Shown: positions 31,235 to 38,927, counted from the first letter of the stretch. The stretch: DNA of 64,000 bases from Treponema bryantii NK4A124 (GCF_000421345.1 NZ_ATWV01000001.1:186001-250000); one strand, 5' to 3'. Translations and numbers: made by a program. The notes: generated by a model not told the origin, from the sequence alone.

Positions 31235-31867
31235 TTATTCCCTAAAAAGAATTTCAAAAGCTTTCTTTGCTTTATCGCCGGAAGAAGACTGCATGGTTGT
31301 TATAAAACTATTTAACTGGTACAAAGGGGTATAATCGCAAATAAGTTGACTGTCTGCTTTTATTTCATTACCTTTTTCAAACTCAGTTTTCAGATAGATT
31401 ATATTTCCAATTGAACATTCATAAAATTTCTCACCGAATTGTAACGCACTGAAGATTACCAGAGGCAGAGATTTTGGTCCAAAGGTAATGTCTGCATACA
31501 ATTTTTCTTCTCCTTCAAAATTTTTGATCAACTTCATGAATAGGGAATTGTATTTGTCTTTCGAAACTATAAAATCAGAAGAAATTCTCTCATAGGTAAT
31601 TTTTGCACCAATATTGTTTTTCTTATTGATTTCATTAAGTTCATCTTCAAAAAATTTTGCATTTTTTTCACCGGCCTGCTCTCCAGCCTTTGTTTCCAGT
31701 AAAAGGATCTTTACTTCATCATCTGATTTTAAGGTTTGTGCAAGAATTGCATTGATTGCATAATAAACTTTTCCTGGATATTCAATAAATTTATTTCCAT
31801 CGACCGGGTAGTGTCTCTTCTCCATTTTATCAGCCATCATCAAGGATACAAATACAATTTTTTTCAT
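31235..31867 (-). CDS. CARF-like (TM1812/Csx-type Rossmann) sensor protein
   Basis: 210 residues. It starts with a Rossmann strand KKIVFVSLM, then YYAINAILAQTL and EVKILLLETKAG, and has ADITFGPKSLPLVIFSAL at 125-142. This matches the CARF-family motif D-(I/L)-T-x-G-x-(K/R) with following small residues that line the cyclic-oligonucleotide pocket. No nuclease or DNA-binding domain is attached, so it would act as a stand-alone sensor. It is followed 5 bp later by the sigma-like gene. No cas gene, CRISPR array or cyclase gene is in the window. GAGGT precedes the start. Confidence 0.55.
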   Translation of the reverse strand: MKKIVFVSLMMADKMEKRHYPVDGNKFIEYPGKVYYAINAILAQTLKSDDEVKILLLETKAGEQAGEKNAKFFEDELNEINKKNNIGAKITYERISSDFIVSKDKYNSLFMKLIKNFEGEEKLYADITFGPKSLPLVIFSALQFGEKFYECSIGNIIYLKTEFEKGNEIKADSQLICDYTPLYQLNSFITTMQSSSGDKAKKAFEILFRE

Positions 31868-31941
31868 TTAATTTACCTCACAAATAACATGCTAACACAA
31901 TTATATTTTATAAACAATTTTAATAACATTCTACCTTATAT

Positions 31942-31970
31942 ATATTAGTGATTTCTTTAAATGTTGACAG
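31942..31970 (-). promoter_or_regulatory. Island promoter P3 candidate (GTCAAC-N15-TAATAT)
   Basis: On the reverse strand GTCAAC (31963-31968), 15 bp, then TAATAT (31942-31947), about 75 bases before the CARF-like gene. It shares the first box, the preceding CT and the spacing with P1 and P2 but not the CCCTAT box. Confidence 0.4.
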
Positions 31971-31989
31971 TTTACTTTTTTTTATTAAA

Positions 31990-32017
31990 TTGATTTTCCT
32001 AAAAAAAGTTTTATAAT
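31990..32017 (+). promoter_or_regulatory. Promoter of the 866-residue HEPN-like gene
   Basis: TTGATT (31990-31995), 16 bp, TATAAT (32012-32017), 25 bases before the ATG. It is a normal housekeeping-type promoter, divergent from the CARF/sigma operon. Confidence 0.6.
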
Positions 32018-32042
32018 TTATCATAAAAGAACAGGAAAAAAA

Positions 32043-34643
32043 ATGACAGAAGACATAATATCGCTTTTTTCAGAATTAAAAAATAAATTTACTACTTTCA
32101 ACAAAGATGATTTTTATACAATTACTAACAAAATCCGACATATTCTTATTGAAAATGATATCAGTAATTATTTTGAAAAGCTGTCTCTTCTAGGCTTGGG
32201 AACTCAGCTTGCACTCCTTACAAATCATCATAAATCGGATTGGTTTAGGAAAGAGCTTTGTTATCTTATTTCAAATGAAGGTAAAAACTATTTCAATGAC
32301 GATATGTCACTTTGGATTGATATGGTAGCAACTAGACTCGAAAGCAATGGAAATAAGATTCCTTTTTTGGATGATATTGATTTTACTTCTACATTTCTTA
32401 TTGATTTTTCTTCCGGCAAATATCCAAATTACCAACATATTCCAATAAATCTGCGCTCAATTGCAAACGGAAGATTTACACAAGCTAATCTTTCTATTTG
32501 TTTTGGATTATATTTTACCATTATGGGGCTTTGCTTTGATTTTCCAGATAATGATATTAAGACTATTATTGATCTTCTTAATTATTATATTCTTATACCT
32601 GAAAACGAAAGACTGAACCGCTTTAATCTTGAGATGGAACGTTTTTTTTCAAATTTTATAAATATTGATTTTTCAGAGCGAAGATATTTTTATACTGACC
32701 TTCCTTTTATCTATACAAAAATCGCCGAAAAGAAAGAAAAATCTGATGATGAAATAACAGTTATAACAAATAACGGACAAACTATTAAAACAAAAATAAG
32801 AAAAGGCATTTTATCGGAATTCCAAACTGTTTCACGAAGTCTTGAAATTCTCCTTTCCCTGGAAAATAATTTGAATCCAACAGAAGAGAATAAAATGAGG
32901 CTCATTTTATTTGAACGTGTTTTTTATAACAAAAGAAGAATGCGCCAGGAAAATTCCCGGAAAGAAAACAAAATCTTCCTTATGCAGCAAACTCCTTATG
33001 GAATGTTCAAAGTTCCGGAACACACAAAACTGCATAATGAAAGTGCACTGGCACTTTTTGAGGAAGCAATCTCCGTATTTAAAAGCATCAGCGAAGAAAA
33101 TCAACAGGAACTCGGAAAAAATCTTTATGGAAAAGAAAGCATTTATAGCAAAACCTTGAACCTCGAACACGGGGTAGCAATCTGTCTTTATATGCTTTTG
33201 AAAGAAATGTCTTTTGATGATGTAAAGACTATTTTTTATACCCCAAAAGAGATTGAAAATACAGGACTCATGAATAAACTTCTGGATCAAATTGAGAACA
33301 CAAACAAGACTCAACCTGATGAAGTTACATGGACAGATAAAACTACACTTTTAGAACAGATGCTTTTCTTCATGTTCTGGGAAATATGTGGTTATGCAAA
33401 CAGTGAATCAAAAGATAAAGAGCATCAGTTTGAAAGCTGGTTAAAAAATCAAAATATACTTAATGATTCGGCCTTAGACTTTACCACCTGCTTTCATCCG
33501 TTTATGGATTTTCAGAAACCAGAAATATTGCAAACAATTCAGCAATTAAAGATTCCTTTTAATCTGGCTGTTACATATCGCAACCCTTTCTGGTGGAAAC
33601 AACAATTAAAATTTATTTTAAATTGGAATGCAATGAAGAATCATTTGAATCCTTCAAATTTTTCAAATAATGAAATTGCATTTGATGATAACATTCTGAA
33701 TATATCTGATTTGAAAGATAATTCACTTTTAGTTGAACTACTTTTCAGATTTTCACGAACAGAGCCTGAATTTAAGGAAAATATCATTGCAATATTGAAC
33801 CATCTGCGTGAAGTCCAGAAGGAAAAATTTCCTGTTTATTTTGATAAAAAAGAAAAATGTTACAATCAGGATGCATTAGACAATCAGAAAAAAATAAAAG
33901 ACCTGGACAGAGGTTTCTGGATTCCCGCTATTTACCAGAGCATTTATCCTTTCAATACGGAAGTGTTCATCCAAAAATACGGAGAAAAATTCTTTTGTCG
34001 TAACATAATAGAATGCAGATTATTTAATGAATCAGGAGATGTTTTATATTCTGATGATAAAAATCGAATCCTGAAAAATTATAGGGAAACCAACAAGAAT
34101 GCAATGTATACCCGTTACCTTTATCTGGATAGGAACAATTATGTTCACAACGGTACAAGCAGAACAATAAAGGAACTTTTAAAACCTGAAAAATATAAGG
34201 ACCTTCTGCTTACACTTGCAGATATTCTCTTATATCTTGATTCTGATTCAAAAAGGTATATTGATGATAAAATAAAAAACTTCATCGCACAAAACGTACT
34301 ATTCTCTTCCATGAATGAAGTTTGCACTGAAAGCATCAGAAAAGAATGTAAAACACTTGCTTCTCTAATAATGAAAATTAAAGAGGCTGAGCCAGATGAA
34401 ATTACAATATCTGTTATTGAAGAATTTGCCGCAAGGATAAAACAAAATGATAAACTTGATTACAGCAGTGAAATATCCAGAAATGAATATTTAATGGAAA
34501 GACTTTCCCGTCTTTTAAATATCATCTTTCTAACCTACGAGCCCGACTTTAACAGCCATTCCATTGACTTTCTTATTGAGCATAAAACGCAAATTCTGCT
34601 TTATATAGCTTCTGTAACTTATAAACTTTCAAAAGAAGTATAA
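32043..34643 (+). CDS. 866-residue protein with a C-terminal HEPN-type R-x4-H motif
   Basis: A large, mostly helical, cytoplasmic protein with no signal peptide. Near the C-terminus YLDRNNYVHNGTSRTI gives R697-x4-H702, the signature of HEPN ribonucleases and of many abortive-infection proteins, inside a helix pair (KDLLLTLADILLYLDSD follows). The first 680 residues are unfamiliar; a stretch around 290-320 is rich in Arg and Lys (FYNKRRMRQENSRKE). It is strongly AT-rich like the rest of the island. It is divergently transcribed from the CARF/sigma pair with its own promoter. I infer a possible RNA-cleaving effector. The motif may also be non-catalytic. Confidence 0.55.
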   Translation: MTEDIISLFSELKNKFTTFNKDDFYTITNKIRHILIENDISNYFEKLSLLGLGTQLALLTNHHKSDWFRKELCYLISNEGKNYFNDDMSLWIDMVATRLESNGNKIPFLDDIDFTSTFLIDFSSGKYPNYQHIPINLRSIANGRFTQANLSICFGLYFTIMGLCFDFPDNDIKTIIDLLNYYILIPENERLNRFNLEMERFFSNFINIDFSERRYFYTDLPFIYTKIAEKKEKSDDEITVITNNGQTIKTKIRKGILSEFQTVSRSLEILLSLENNLNPTEENKMRLILFERVFYNKRRMRQENSRKENKIFLMQQTPYGMFKVPEHTKLHNESALALFEEAISVFKSISEENQQELGKNLYGKESIYSKTLNLEHGVAICLYMLLKEMSFDDVKTIFYTPKEIENTGLMNKLLDQIENTNKTQPDEVTWTDKTTLLEQMLFFMFWEICGYANSESKDKEHQFESWLKNQNILNDSALDFTTCFHPFMDFQKPEILQTIQQLKIPFNLAVTYRNPFWWKQQLKFILNWNAMKNHLNPSNFSNNEIAFDDNILNISDLKDNSLLVELLFRFSRTEPEFKENIIAILNHLREVQKEKFPVYFDKKEKCYNQDALDNQKKIKDLDRGFWIPAIYQSIYPFNTEVFIQKYGEKFFCRNIIECRLFNESGDVLYSDDKNRILKNYRETNKNAMYTRYLYLDRNNYVHNGTSRTIKELLKPEKYKDLLLTLADILLYLDSDSKRYIDDKIKNFIAQNVLFSSMNEVCTESIRKECKTLASLIMKIKEAEPDEITISVIEEFAARIKQNDKLDYSSEISRNEYLMERLSRLLNIIFLTYEPDFNSHSIDFLIEHKTQILLYIASVTYKLSKEV

Positions 34644-34669
34644 TTTTTTATATTTTTCTTTTTTTTACT

Positions 34670-34696
34670 GTCAACTTTTTTCACTTCCTCCCCTAT
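34670..34696 (+). promoter_or_regulatory. Island promoter P2 (GTCAAC-N15-CCCTAT)
   Basis: GTCAAC (34670-34675), exactly 15 bp, CCCTAT (34691-34696). The ATG of the next gene begins eight bases later, so the mRNA would be leaderless or nearly so. It matches P1 over CTGTCAACTTTT, ACTTC and CCCCTAT. Confidence 0.65.
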
Positions 34697-34704
34697 ACAA
34701 TTAC

Positions 34705-35166
34705 ATGAACACATTATTAATCACTTTAACCTGGGTTGGCGTTGGGGCCGCTATTGGAGTTGGGATTGCTGTGGTTATTGTCGTAGCAGTCAAATTAAGT
34801 GAGTTTTACGCAAAGCTTTTCCCTAAAAAGGATTTGCCCAAAGTTGATTTTCTGGAAAGCCAGCTGAATACCATGGGACGCGACTATGTAGTTTTTTCTT
34901 ACGAGATGAAAATGGTAACAAAGCTGCTGGTAGAAAAACTCAAAGACCTGCGTTTTGATTTATGGAGCCTGGATTACATTCTTCCAAGCATTTCTATTGC
35001 AACGGCGAACTTTCCGGCTGGAAAAAACTGTGCAATCAGAATTGAAGGGAAAGAAATCTTTAACGGGGAAATTGTAGCGCAATATTCAGATGAAAAAAAA
35101 GCAGACTTCATAGCCTGGAAAATCAGAAAGTATTTTGAAGCAAAAGAAAAGGATGGAGCAAACTAA
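34705..35166 (+). CDS. Membrane-anchored protein of unknown function (island)
   Basis: 153 residues. One strongly hydrophobic Gly/Val-rich helix at residues ~5-30 (LTWVGVGAAIGVGIAVVIVVAV) anchors a cytoplasmic domain of about 120 residues ending in a charged helix. I recognise no family. No ribosome site precedes the ATG, which fits the leaderless arrangement with promoter P2. It is the first gene of a three-gene operon and the next start lies 1 bp after its stop (or overlaps it). Confidence 0.65.
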   Translation: MNTLLITLTWVGVGAAIGVGIAVVIVVAVKLSEFYAKLFPKKDLPKVDFLESQLNTMGRDYVVFSYEMKMVTKLLVEKLKDLRFDLWSLDYILPSISIATANFPAGKNCAIRIEGKEIFNGEIVAQYSDEKKADFIAWKIRKYFEAKEKDGAN

Positions 35167-35167
35167 A

Positions 35168-35884
35168 TTGAAAAATCACTTTATTGGAATGAAGGATAAT
35201 GTTCTTTACCTTCGAGAGTATGGTTCTAACTGGACTTCTAACTATGATTCTGAAGAATCTCTTTTATCTACGGATGCAGAAATGATTTTTGAGCATACAA
35301 TCAATAATCTTAAGTTTGGAAATGATATTCTGCTGATTAAGGATTCTTTTTCGAATGATTATTTTGATTTTGGAATTAAGATTACAAAGGAAGGCTTTAT
35401 GCCGAATAAATCTCTTCTGGAGCTGTATTCTCTCTGCGAGGCTGAAAATAATTCCACATATCCTATGCCCTCTAGTCTGAATGTAAAATTCAACAATTAT
35501 TATTCCATCACTTCTTTTTTTGAATGCCCGAGTCTTACAACAGAAGTGAAAGACAAAACTGAATGGATGAAACTTTTTAAGCTTTTGGAAGAAGCCGGAA
35601 AATCCGTTGGCATTTATTGTCTGCATTTATTTAAAACTGATGAAGGTAAAGCCGGAGCAAAACTCCTTCTGGCCGCTGATGATTTATATAATCTGAAATC
35701 CGCTTCAAAACTTTTCCGTAACGCAGGAAACAATTACGAAGAATACTTTTATCAGAAAGAAGAATGTAGCTCGTTTCTTAAGACTATTTCTAATCGAGAA
35801 AACATCAAAATAGAAAAAGATGATGCCCACCGTGTCATTTTTGAAAATACAAACACAGGAGATGTGAAAAATGAAAAAGAATAA
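35168..35884 (+). CDS. Soluble protein of unknown function (island)
   Basis: About 238 residues if started at the TTG at 35168, which follows GGATGGAG at a good distance and the stop of the previous gene by one base. ATG codons at 35135 and 35153 in the same frame are alternatives. The sequence is mixed alpha/beta (HFIGMKDNVLYLREYGSNW ... GIYCLHLFKTDEGKAGAKLLLAADD) with no signal peptide or membrane helix. I know no family. Its end overlaps the start of the next gene by 14 bp, so the three genes of the operon are tightly coupled. Confidence 0.65.
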   Translation: MKNHFIGMKDNVLYLREYGSNWTSNYDSEESLLSTDAEMIFEHTINNLKFGNDILLIKDSFSNDYFDFGIKITKEGFMPNKSLLELYSLCEAENNSTYPMPSSLNVKFNNYYSITSFFECPSLTTEVKDKTEWMKLFKLLEEAGKSVGIYCLHLFKTDEGKAGAKLLLAADDLYNLKSASKLFRNAGNNYEEYFYQKEECSSFLKTISNRENIKIEKDDAHRVIFENTNTGDVKNEKE

Positions 35885-36578
35885 TTTTCTTACAAAAATA
35901 GTGATTATGTTCCTTGCACTTATAATTACAGCAAGCACAAATGCTTTTGCTGCAGGTCGTTATAATCCGGAAGGATCAGCTGGTGTAGAAGGACATTTTT
36001 CGGCAATCATAAAAGCTGATAATCCAGATCAGCCTTATGATGATGCAAATGGTCTCGTTTCCCGCTACTCAAAGGGTGAAGAAATTGTTAGTTCCGTAGA
36101 AGAAATTGAAATGCCTCTACGCCAGACTGACTATGGTAAGTACTATGATGATTTCAACCGTCGTGTTTCAAACGAGATTCGTCCCGAAGCTAAAAAGCTT
36201 TTTATTGAACAGGAAAAATCAAAAGAAATTACGAACCTTGATGACGCTATAATGCCTCTTATCAAAAGAGGTTTATCGGAAGATAGAGATTATTATTACT
36301 ACTATGCATGGCCGGAATACAAAGTCAACTCTGCTCTTAATAAATATCCGGTAGCCTTTTATGATTCTCTGGGAAGAAAGATTTCTGATGATTTGATTGA
36401 AGAAGCAGCAAAGCTTTACGAAAAACAGAAGAGACGCAGAGAACTTTCATCCTGGGGCTCATCCAGTGTAAGTACAATCTGGTGTTACATCTGGAGTGCA
36501 GTTAAGTTTATAATTACGCTTATGATCCTTTTCTTTGCGGCCAGTGTCTTTTATAAAAAGGTGATTAAAAAAGCCTGA
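35871..36578 (+). CDS. Exported membrane protein with FliF-like peptides at its mature N-terminus (island)
   Basis: 235 residues: signal peptide 1-27 (cleavage after AFA), periplasmic part ~28-195 and a C-terminal membrane helix (~197-228) with a short KKVIKKA tail. The mature N-terminus carries YNPEGSAGVEG (31-41) and IIKADNPDQPYDD (46-58). FliF, encoded 9 kb away, has YNPEGPAGVEG and VIKPDNPDTPYDD in its periplasmic collar region, in the opposite order. The rest (Tyr-rich DRDYYYYYAWPEY, helices) is unfamiliar. AGGAG precedes the ATG. I infer that it meets the same partner as the FliF collar or derives from it. Confidence 0.7.
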   Translation: MKKNNFLTKIVIMFLALIITASTNAFAAGRYNPEGSAGVEGHFSAIIKADNPDQPYDDANGLVSRYSKGEEIVSSVEEIEMPLRQTDYGKYYDDFNRRVSNEIRPEAKKLFIEQEKSKEITNLDDAIMPLIKRGLSEDRDYYYYYAWPEYKVNSALNKYPVAFYDSLGRKISDDLIEEAAKLYEKQKRRRELSSWGSSSVSTIWCYIWSAVKFIITLMILFFAASVFYKKVIKKA

Positions 36579-36582
36579 CATA

Positions 36583-36613
36583 GATTGCTAAGCACTTCGT
36601 GCTCGCAATGACG
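36583..36613 (+). repeat. Decayed family C repeat
   Basis: GATTGCTAAGCAC...GTGCTCGCAATGACG is an imperfect inverted relative of the copy at 14214. It lies right after the last island gene. Confidence 0.6.
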
Positions 36614-36654
36614 TGTAAAAAAAAGCTTTGTTCGGTGGGAACGAAGCATTCCGC

Positions 36655-36685
36655 GTCACCCCGAACTTGCTTCGGGGTCTATTTT
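36655..36685 (+). terminator. Family B palindrome acting as terminator of the island operon
   Basis: ACCCCGAA pairs with TTCGGGGT around a five-base loop (36658-36678) and is followed by CTATTTTTT. It separates the + strand island operon from the convergent fliE. Confidence 0.65.
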
Positions 36686-37078
36686 TTATCTTGTAGTAGT
36701 TATTTCATTCCAGCCGGTAACAAGACGGTCGATTACGGTCTGCGCGAGGTTTAAGCTCATGCGGGCTTTTGCCATTGCAATTGTAACGTCTGCTACGTTT
36801 ACATCATCCGGATTTGTAATAAGTTTTTCCTGAACCTTATTTACATCAAGCTGCTGGGTATTAACTGATTCAAGAGCATCTAAAAGATATGACTGAAAAG
36901 ATTTTGTCTGATTTGCAGGCTGAATGGAAGCGGCCTCTGTATTCTTTTCTGCACGCTGGATTTTCTGAATTGGAGACATTCCAGGTGCATTCTGTGTAAG
37001 CGGCTGGATTTTACCCTGGCCGTAATGTGCCTCATGTGTACGTGTTAACTGAAATGTATTGAAATCCTGAATCTTCAT
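36686..37078 (-). CDS. fliE: Flagellar hook-basal body protein FliE
   Basis: 130 residues from the ATG at 37078 (AGGGG six bases upstream); a GTG five codons earlier is less likely. The conserved part is at the C-terminus: FQSYLLDALESVNTQQLDVNKVQEK and VNVADVTIAMAKARMSLNLAQTVIDRLVTGWNEI. FliE joins the MS ring to the rod and is exported through the flagellar apparatus. It follows flgC in the usual order, but its usual downstream partner fliF is 9.4 kb away. Confidence 0.93.
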   Translation of the reverse strand: MKIQDFNTFQLTRTHEAHYGQGKIQPLTQNAPGMSPIQKIQRAEKNTEAASIQPANQTKSFQSYLLDALESVNTQQLDVNKVQEKLITNPDDVNVADVTIAMAKARMSLNLAQTVIDRLVTGWNEITTTR

Positions 37079-37149
37079 TTTTATTCCCCTCACTCTTAAT
37101 TGTACAACATCAACTTGATTTTGTACACCTAAAAACTAACGAACGTACG

Positions 37150-37608
37150 TTAGCGGCCAATTTCCAGAGCTGCACTGAACATATCTTTTGCGCCGTCGAT
37201 TACTGTTGCATTGGCCTCGTAGGCACGGGAAGCAGAAATGAGGTCTACCATTTCGTTTACGATATTTACGTTTGGATATTCTACATAACCTTTATGAGGT
37301 CCACTCTGATATGCATCCGGATGTGTCGGGTCATAAACAAGACGGCCTTCTGATGTATCCTTTGTGATTTCCAGAACTTTTACACCACGGCCCGGACCAT
37401 TATCGAGGCTGGCAGGAGTAAAAGGAGTTCTCCACTGTGGATTATCATCTGCAACCGGGCGCATTACAACGGTAGATTTTTTGAAGGGGCCTCCATCCTG
37501 TGTGCGGGTTGTGCTTGCATTTGCGATATTGTCTGAAATTACGTCACTTCTGAGGCGTTCAGCACTCATTCCAGTGGCGGCGATATTTATACTTGTGAAC
37601 ATTCCCAT
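37150..37608 (-). CDS. flgC: Flagellar basal-body rod protein FlgC
   Basis: 152 residues. It starts MGMFTSINIAATGMSAERLRSDVISDNIANASTTRT, the standard rod-protein N-terminus, and ends with VNEMVDLISASRAYEANATVIDGAKDMFSAALEIGR. It is a proximal rod subunit in the periplasm. Perfect AGGAGG stands seven bases before the ATG. It lies 10 bp after flgB. Confidence 0.96.
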   Translation of the reverse strand: MGMFTSINIAATGMSAERLRSDVISDNIANASTTRTQDGGPFKKSTVVMRPVADDNPQWRTPFTPASLDNGPGRGVKVLEITKDTSEGRLVYDPTHPDAYQSGPHKGYVEYPNVNIVNEMVDLISASRAYEANATVIDGAKDMFSAALEIGR

Positions 37609-37618
37609 AACTTACCTC

Positions 37619-38035
37619 CTATTTTTTCATTGCTGTGTTAACCTGGTCAAACTCAAAATCTGTGAGCTGTGTGAGCAGGCGGTACTGCATCTGAATCTGG
37701 AGGATATTGTTAGCTTCGTATTCAGCATCCACATTATTTCCGTTAGCCTTTGATGTTGTTGTGTAATCTAATACACGGCGAGGCTCAACTTCGCGGTAAT
37801 CATAAGGAGTGTTTATCTGAATGTGACGTGGATCTGTAGTTGTAAGATGAAAAGCATTCTTAGCGGCTTCTTCTGAATCAAAAGCACGCTTAAGTTCACT
37901 TTCAAAATTAACAGTAGAACGCTTAAAGTTCGGAACCTCACTGTTTGCAAGGTTATTTGCAGTAACCTGATAGCGCAAGTTTGCAACATTCATCTCGCGC
38001 TGAAGCAGGTCGATTGAACGACTAAAACTATTCAC
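37619..38035 (-). CDS. flgB: Flagellar basal-body rod protein FlgB
   Basis: 138 residues. MNSFSRSIDLLQREMNVANLRYQVTANNLANSEVPNFKR is the FlgB N-terminus; the C-terminal helix is NILQIQMQYRLLTQLTDFEFDQVNTAMKK. It is a proximal rod component. First gene of flgB-flgC-fliE, with GGAGG before the start. I saw no convincing sigma-28 or sigma-70 promoter in the 80 bp upstream. Confidence 0.95.
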   Translation of the reverse strand: MNSFSRSIDLLQREMNVANLRYQVTANNLANSEVPNFKRSTVNFESELKRAFDSEEAAKNAFHLTTTDPRHIQINTPYDYREVEPRRVLDYTTTSKANGNNVDAEYEANNILQIQMQYRLLTQLTDFEFDQVNTAMKK

Positions 38036-38116
38036 TTTTCTATCCTCCAGAAAATTTGTTTACATCTACTTGATTTTCGGAATCTGGAGAAAAAGGATTA
38101 GTAAATTTTTGACGAT

Positions 38117-38824
38117 TTATAACATACGGTCTGTACGGAATTCATGCTTAATTACCCGCCAGGCAAAGAAATCAAGCAGAATAACATAAATAAAAAATGC
38201 CTGCTGAAGTCCTGCTGCTGCAATTTGCTCTGAAAGCAGAAAATCATAAAATCCGTGAATCAACATTGGAATACCTAAGGCAAAAAGCTTACAGATTTTC
38301 ATACGAAGCCTTTTGTTATCGAGCCAGAAGTTTTTTGCCCGGCTTAGCCAGTAGCCCATAAATACTCCGAATGTAGCATGGCCCGGTATTGCAAAAAGTG
38401 CTCTGCCTAGAGAAACTCCAGTACCATAAGAAACTATATATAAAATGTTTTCAAGGGCTGCAAATCCAAGAGATACAGAAACTGCATATACAATTCCATC
38501 ATATCTGTAATCAAAATTCTTATTTTTCCATACAAGAGCCATAAAAACAAACCATTTAGAGAATTCTTCTACAAGAGCAACTCCTACAGTATTCTCAATC
38601 CAGGCATATTTTATTGTTTCTGTATCGTAAAAAGAGCTGATAAAAGAAAACATAAATCTTTCTACACCGGCACAGGGAATTGAGAATACAGCTCCCCAAA
38701 CCACAACTTTTAGCACAAAACCAAGTGGTTCACGTTCGTTTTTATCAAGCATATATACATATCGCAAAATCAAAAACACAGGAAGAAGGGCTGGAATCAG
38801 AATAAAATACAAAATAGCTTTCAT
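38117..38824 (-). CDS. PrsW-family intramembrane metalloprotease
   Basis: 235 residues from the ATG at 38824; a TTG five codons earlier would overlap the -10 box. About seven membrane helices. The family motifs are present: the glutamate pair in ALVEEFSKW, GFAALENILYI, the His in PGHATFGVFMGYW, and HGFYDFLL near the end. Such proteases cut regulatory or signalling membrane proteins such as anti-sigma factors; the target here is unknown. There is no Shine-Dalgarno site and a good promoter ends six bases before the ATG, so the mRNA is probably leaderless. Confidence 0.85.
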   Translation of the reverse strand: MKAILYFILIPALLPVFLILRYVYMLDKNEREPLGFVLKVVVWGAVFSIPCAGVERFMFSFISSFYDTETIKYAWIENTVGVALVEEFSKWFVFMALVWKNKNFDYRYDGIVYAVSVSLGFAALENILYIVSYGTGVSLGRALFAIPGHATFGVFMGYWLSRAKNFWLDNKRLRMKICKLFALGIPMLIHGFYDFLLSEQIAAAGLQQAFFIYVILLDFFAWRVIKHEFRTDRML

Positions 38825-38830
38825 GATTTT

Positions 38831-38859
38831 ATTGTACAACTAAGGGCTGCAGTGGTCAA
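38831..38859 (-). promoter_or_regulatory. prsW-like gene promoter, leaderless type
   Basis: On the reverse strand TTGACC (38854-38859), 17 bp, TACAAT (38831-38836), then six bases and ATG. Confidence 0.65.
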
Positions 38860-38900
38860 TTTTTATAGATTTATACAATTTAATCAGAGAAGATTTATTT

Positions 38901-38927
38901 TTGACTTTGCGGAAATTGGGGTAAAAT
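38901..38927 (+). promoter_or_regulatory. Promoter of the alcohol dehydrogenase gene
   Basis: TTGACT (38901-38906) and TAAAAT (38922-38927) with a short 15-bp spacer, about 75 bases before the ATG. Confidence 0.45.

Noticed and set aside
30252-31867. The CARF-like gene as part of a type III CRISPR locus
   Set aside because: No Cas10, Csm/Cmr, Cas6 or repeat array is in the window; a locus elsewhere cannot be excluded but is not visible here.
31964-31969. TTGACA on the + strand as the -35 box of the HEPN-like gene
   Set aside because: No -10 box lies 16-18 bp downstream; TTGATT/TATAAT at 31990-32017 fits better, and this site is the reverse of the GTCAAC box.
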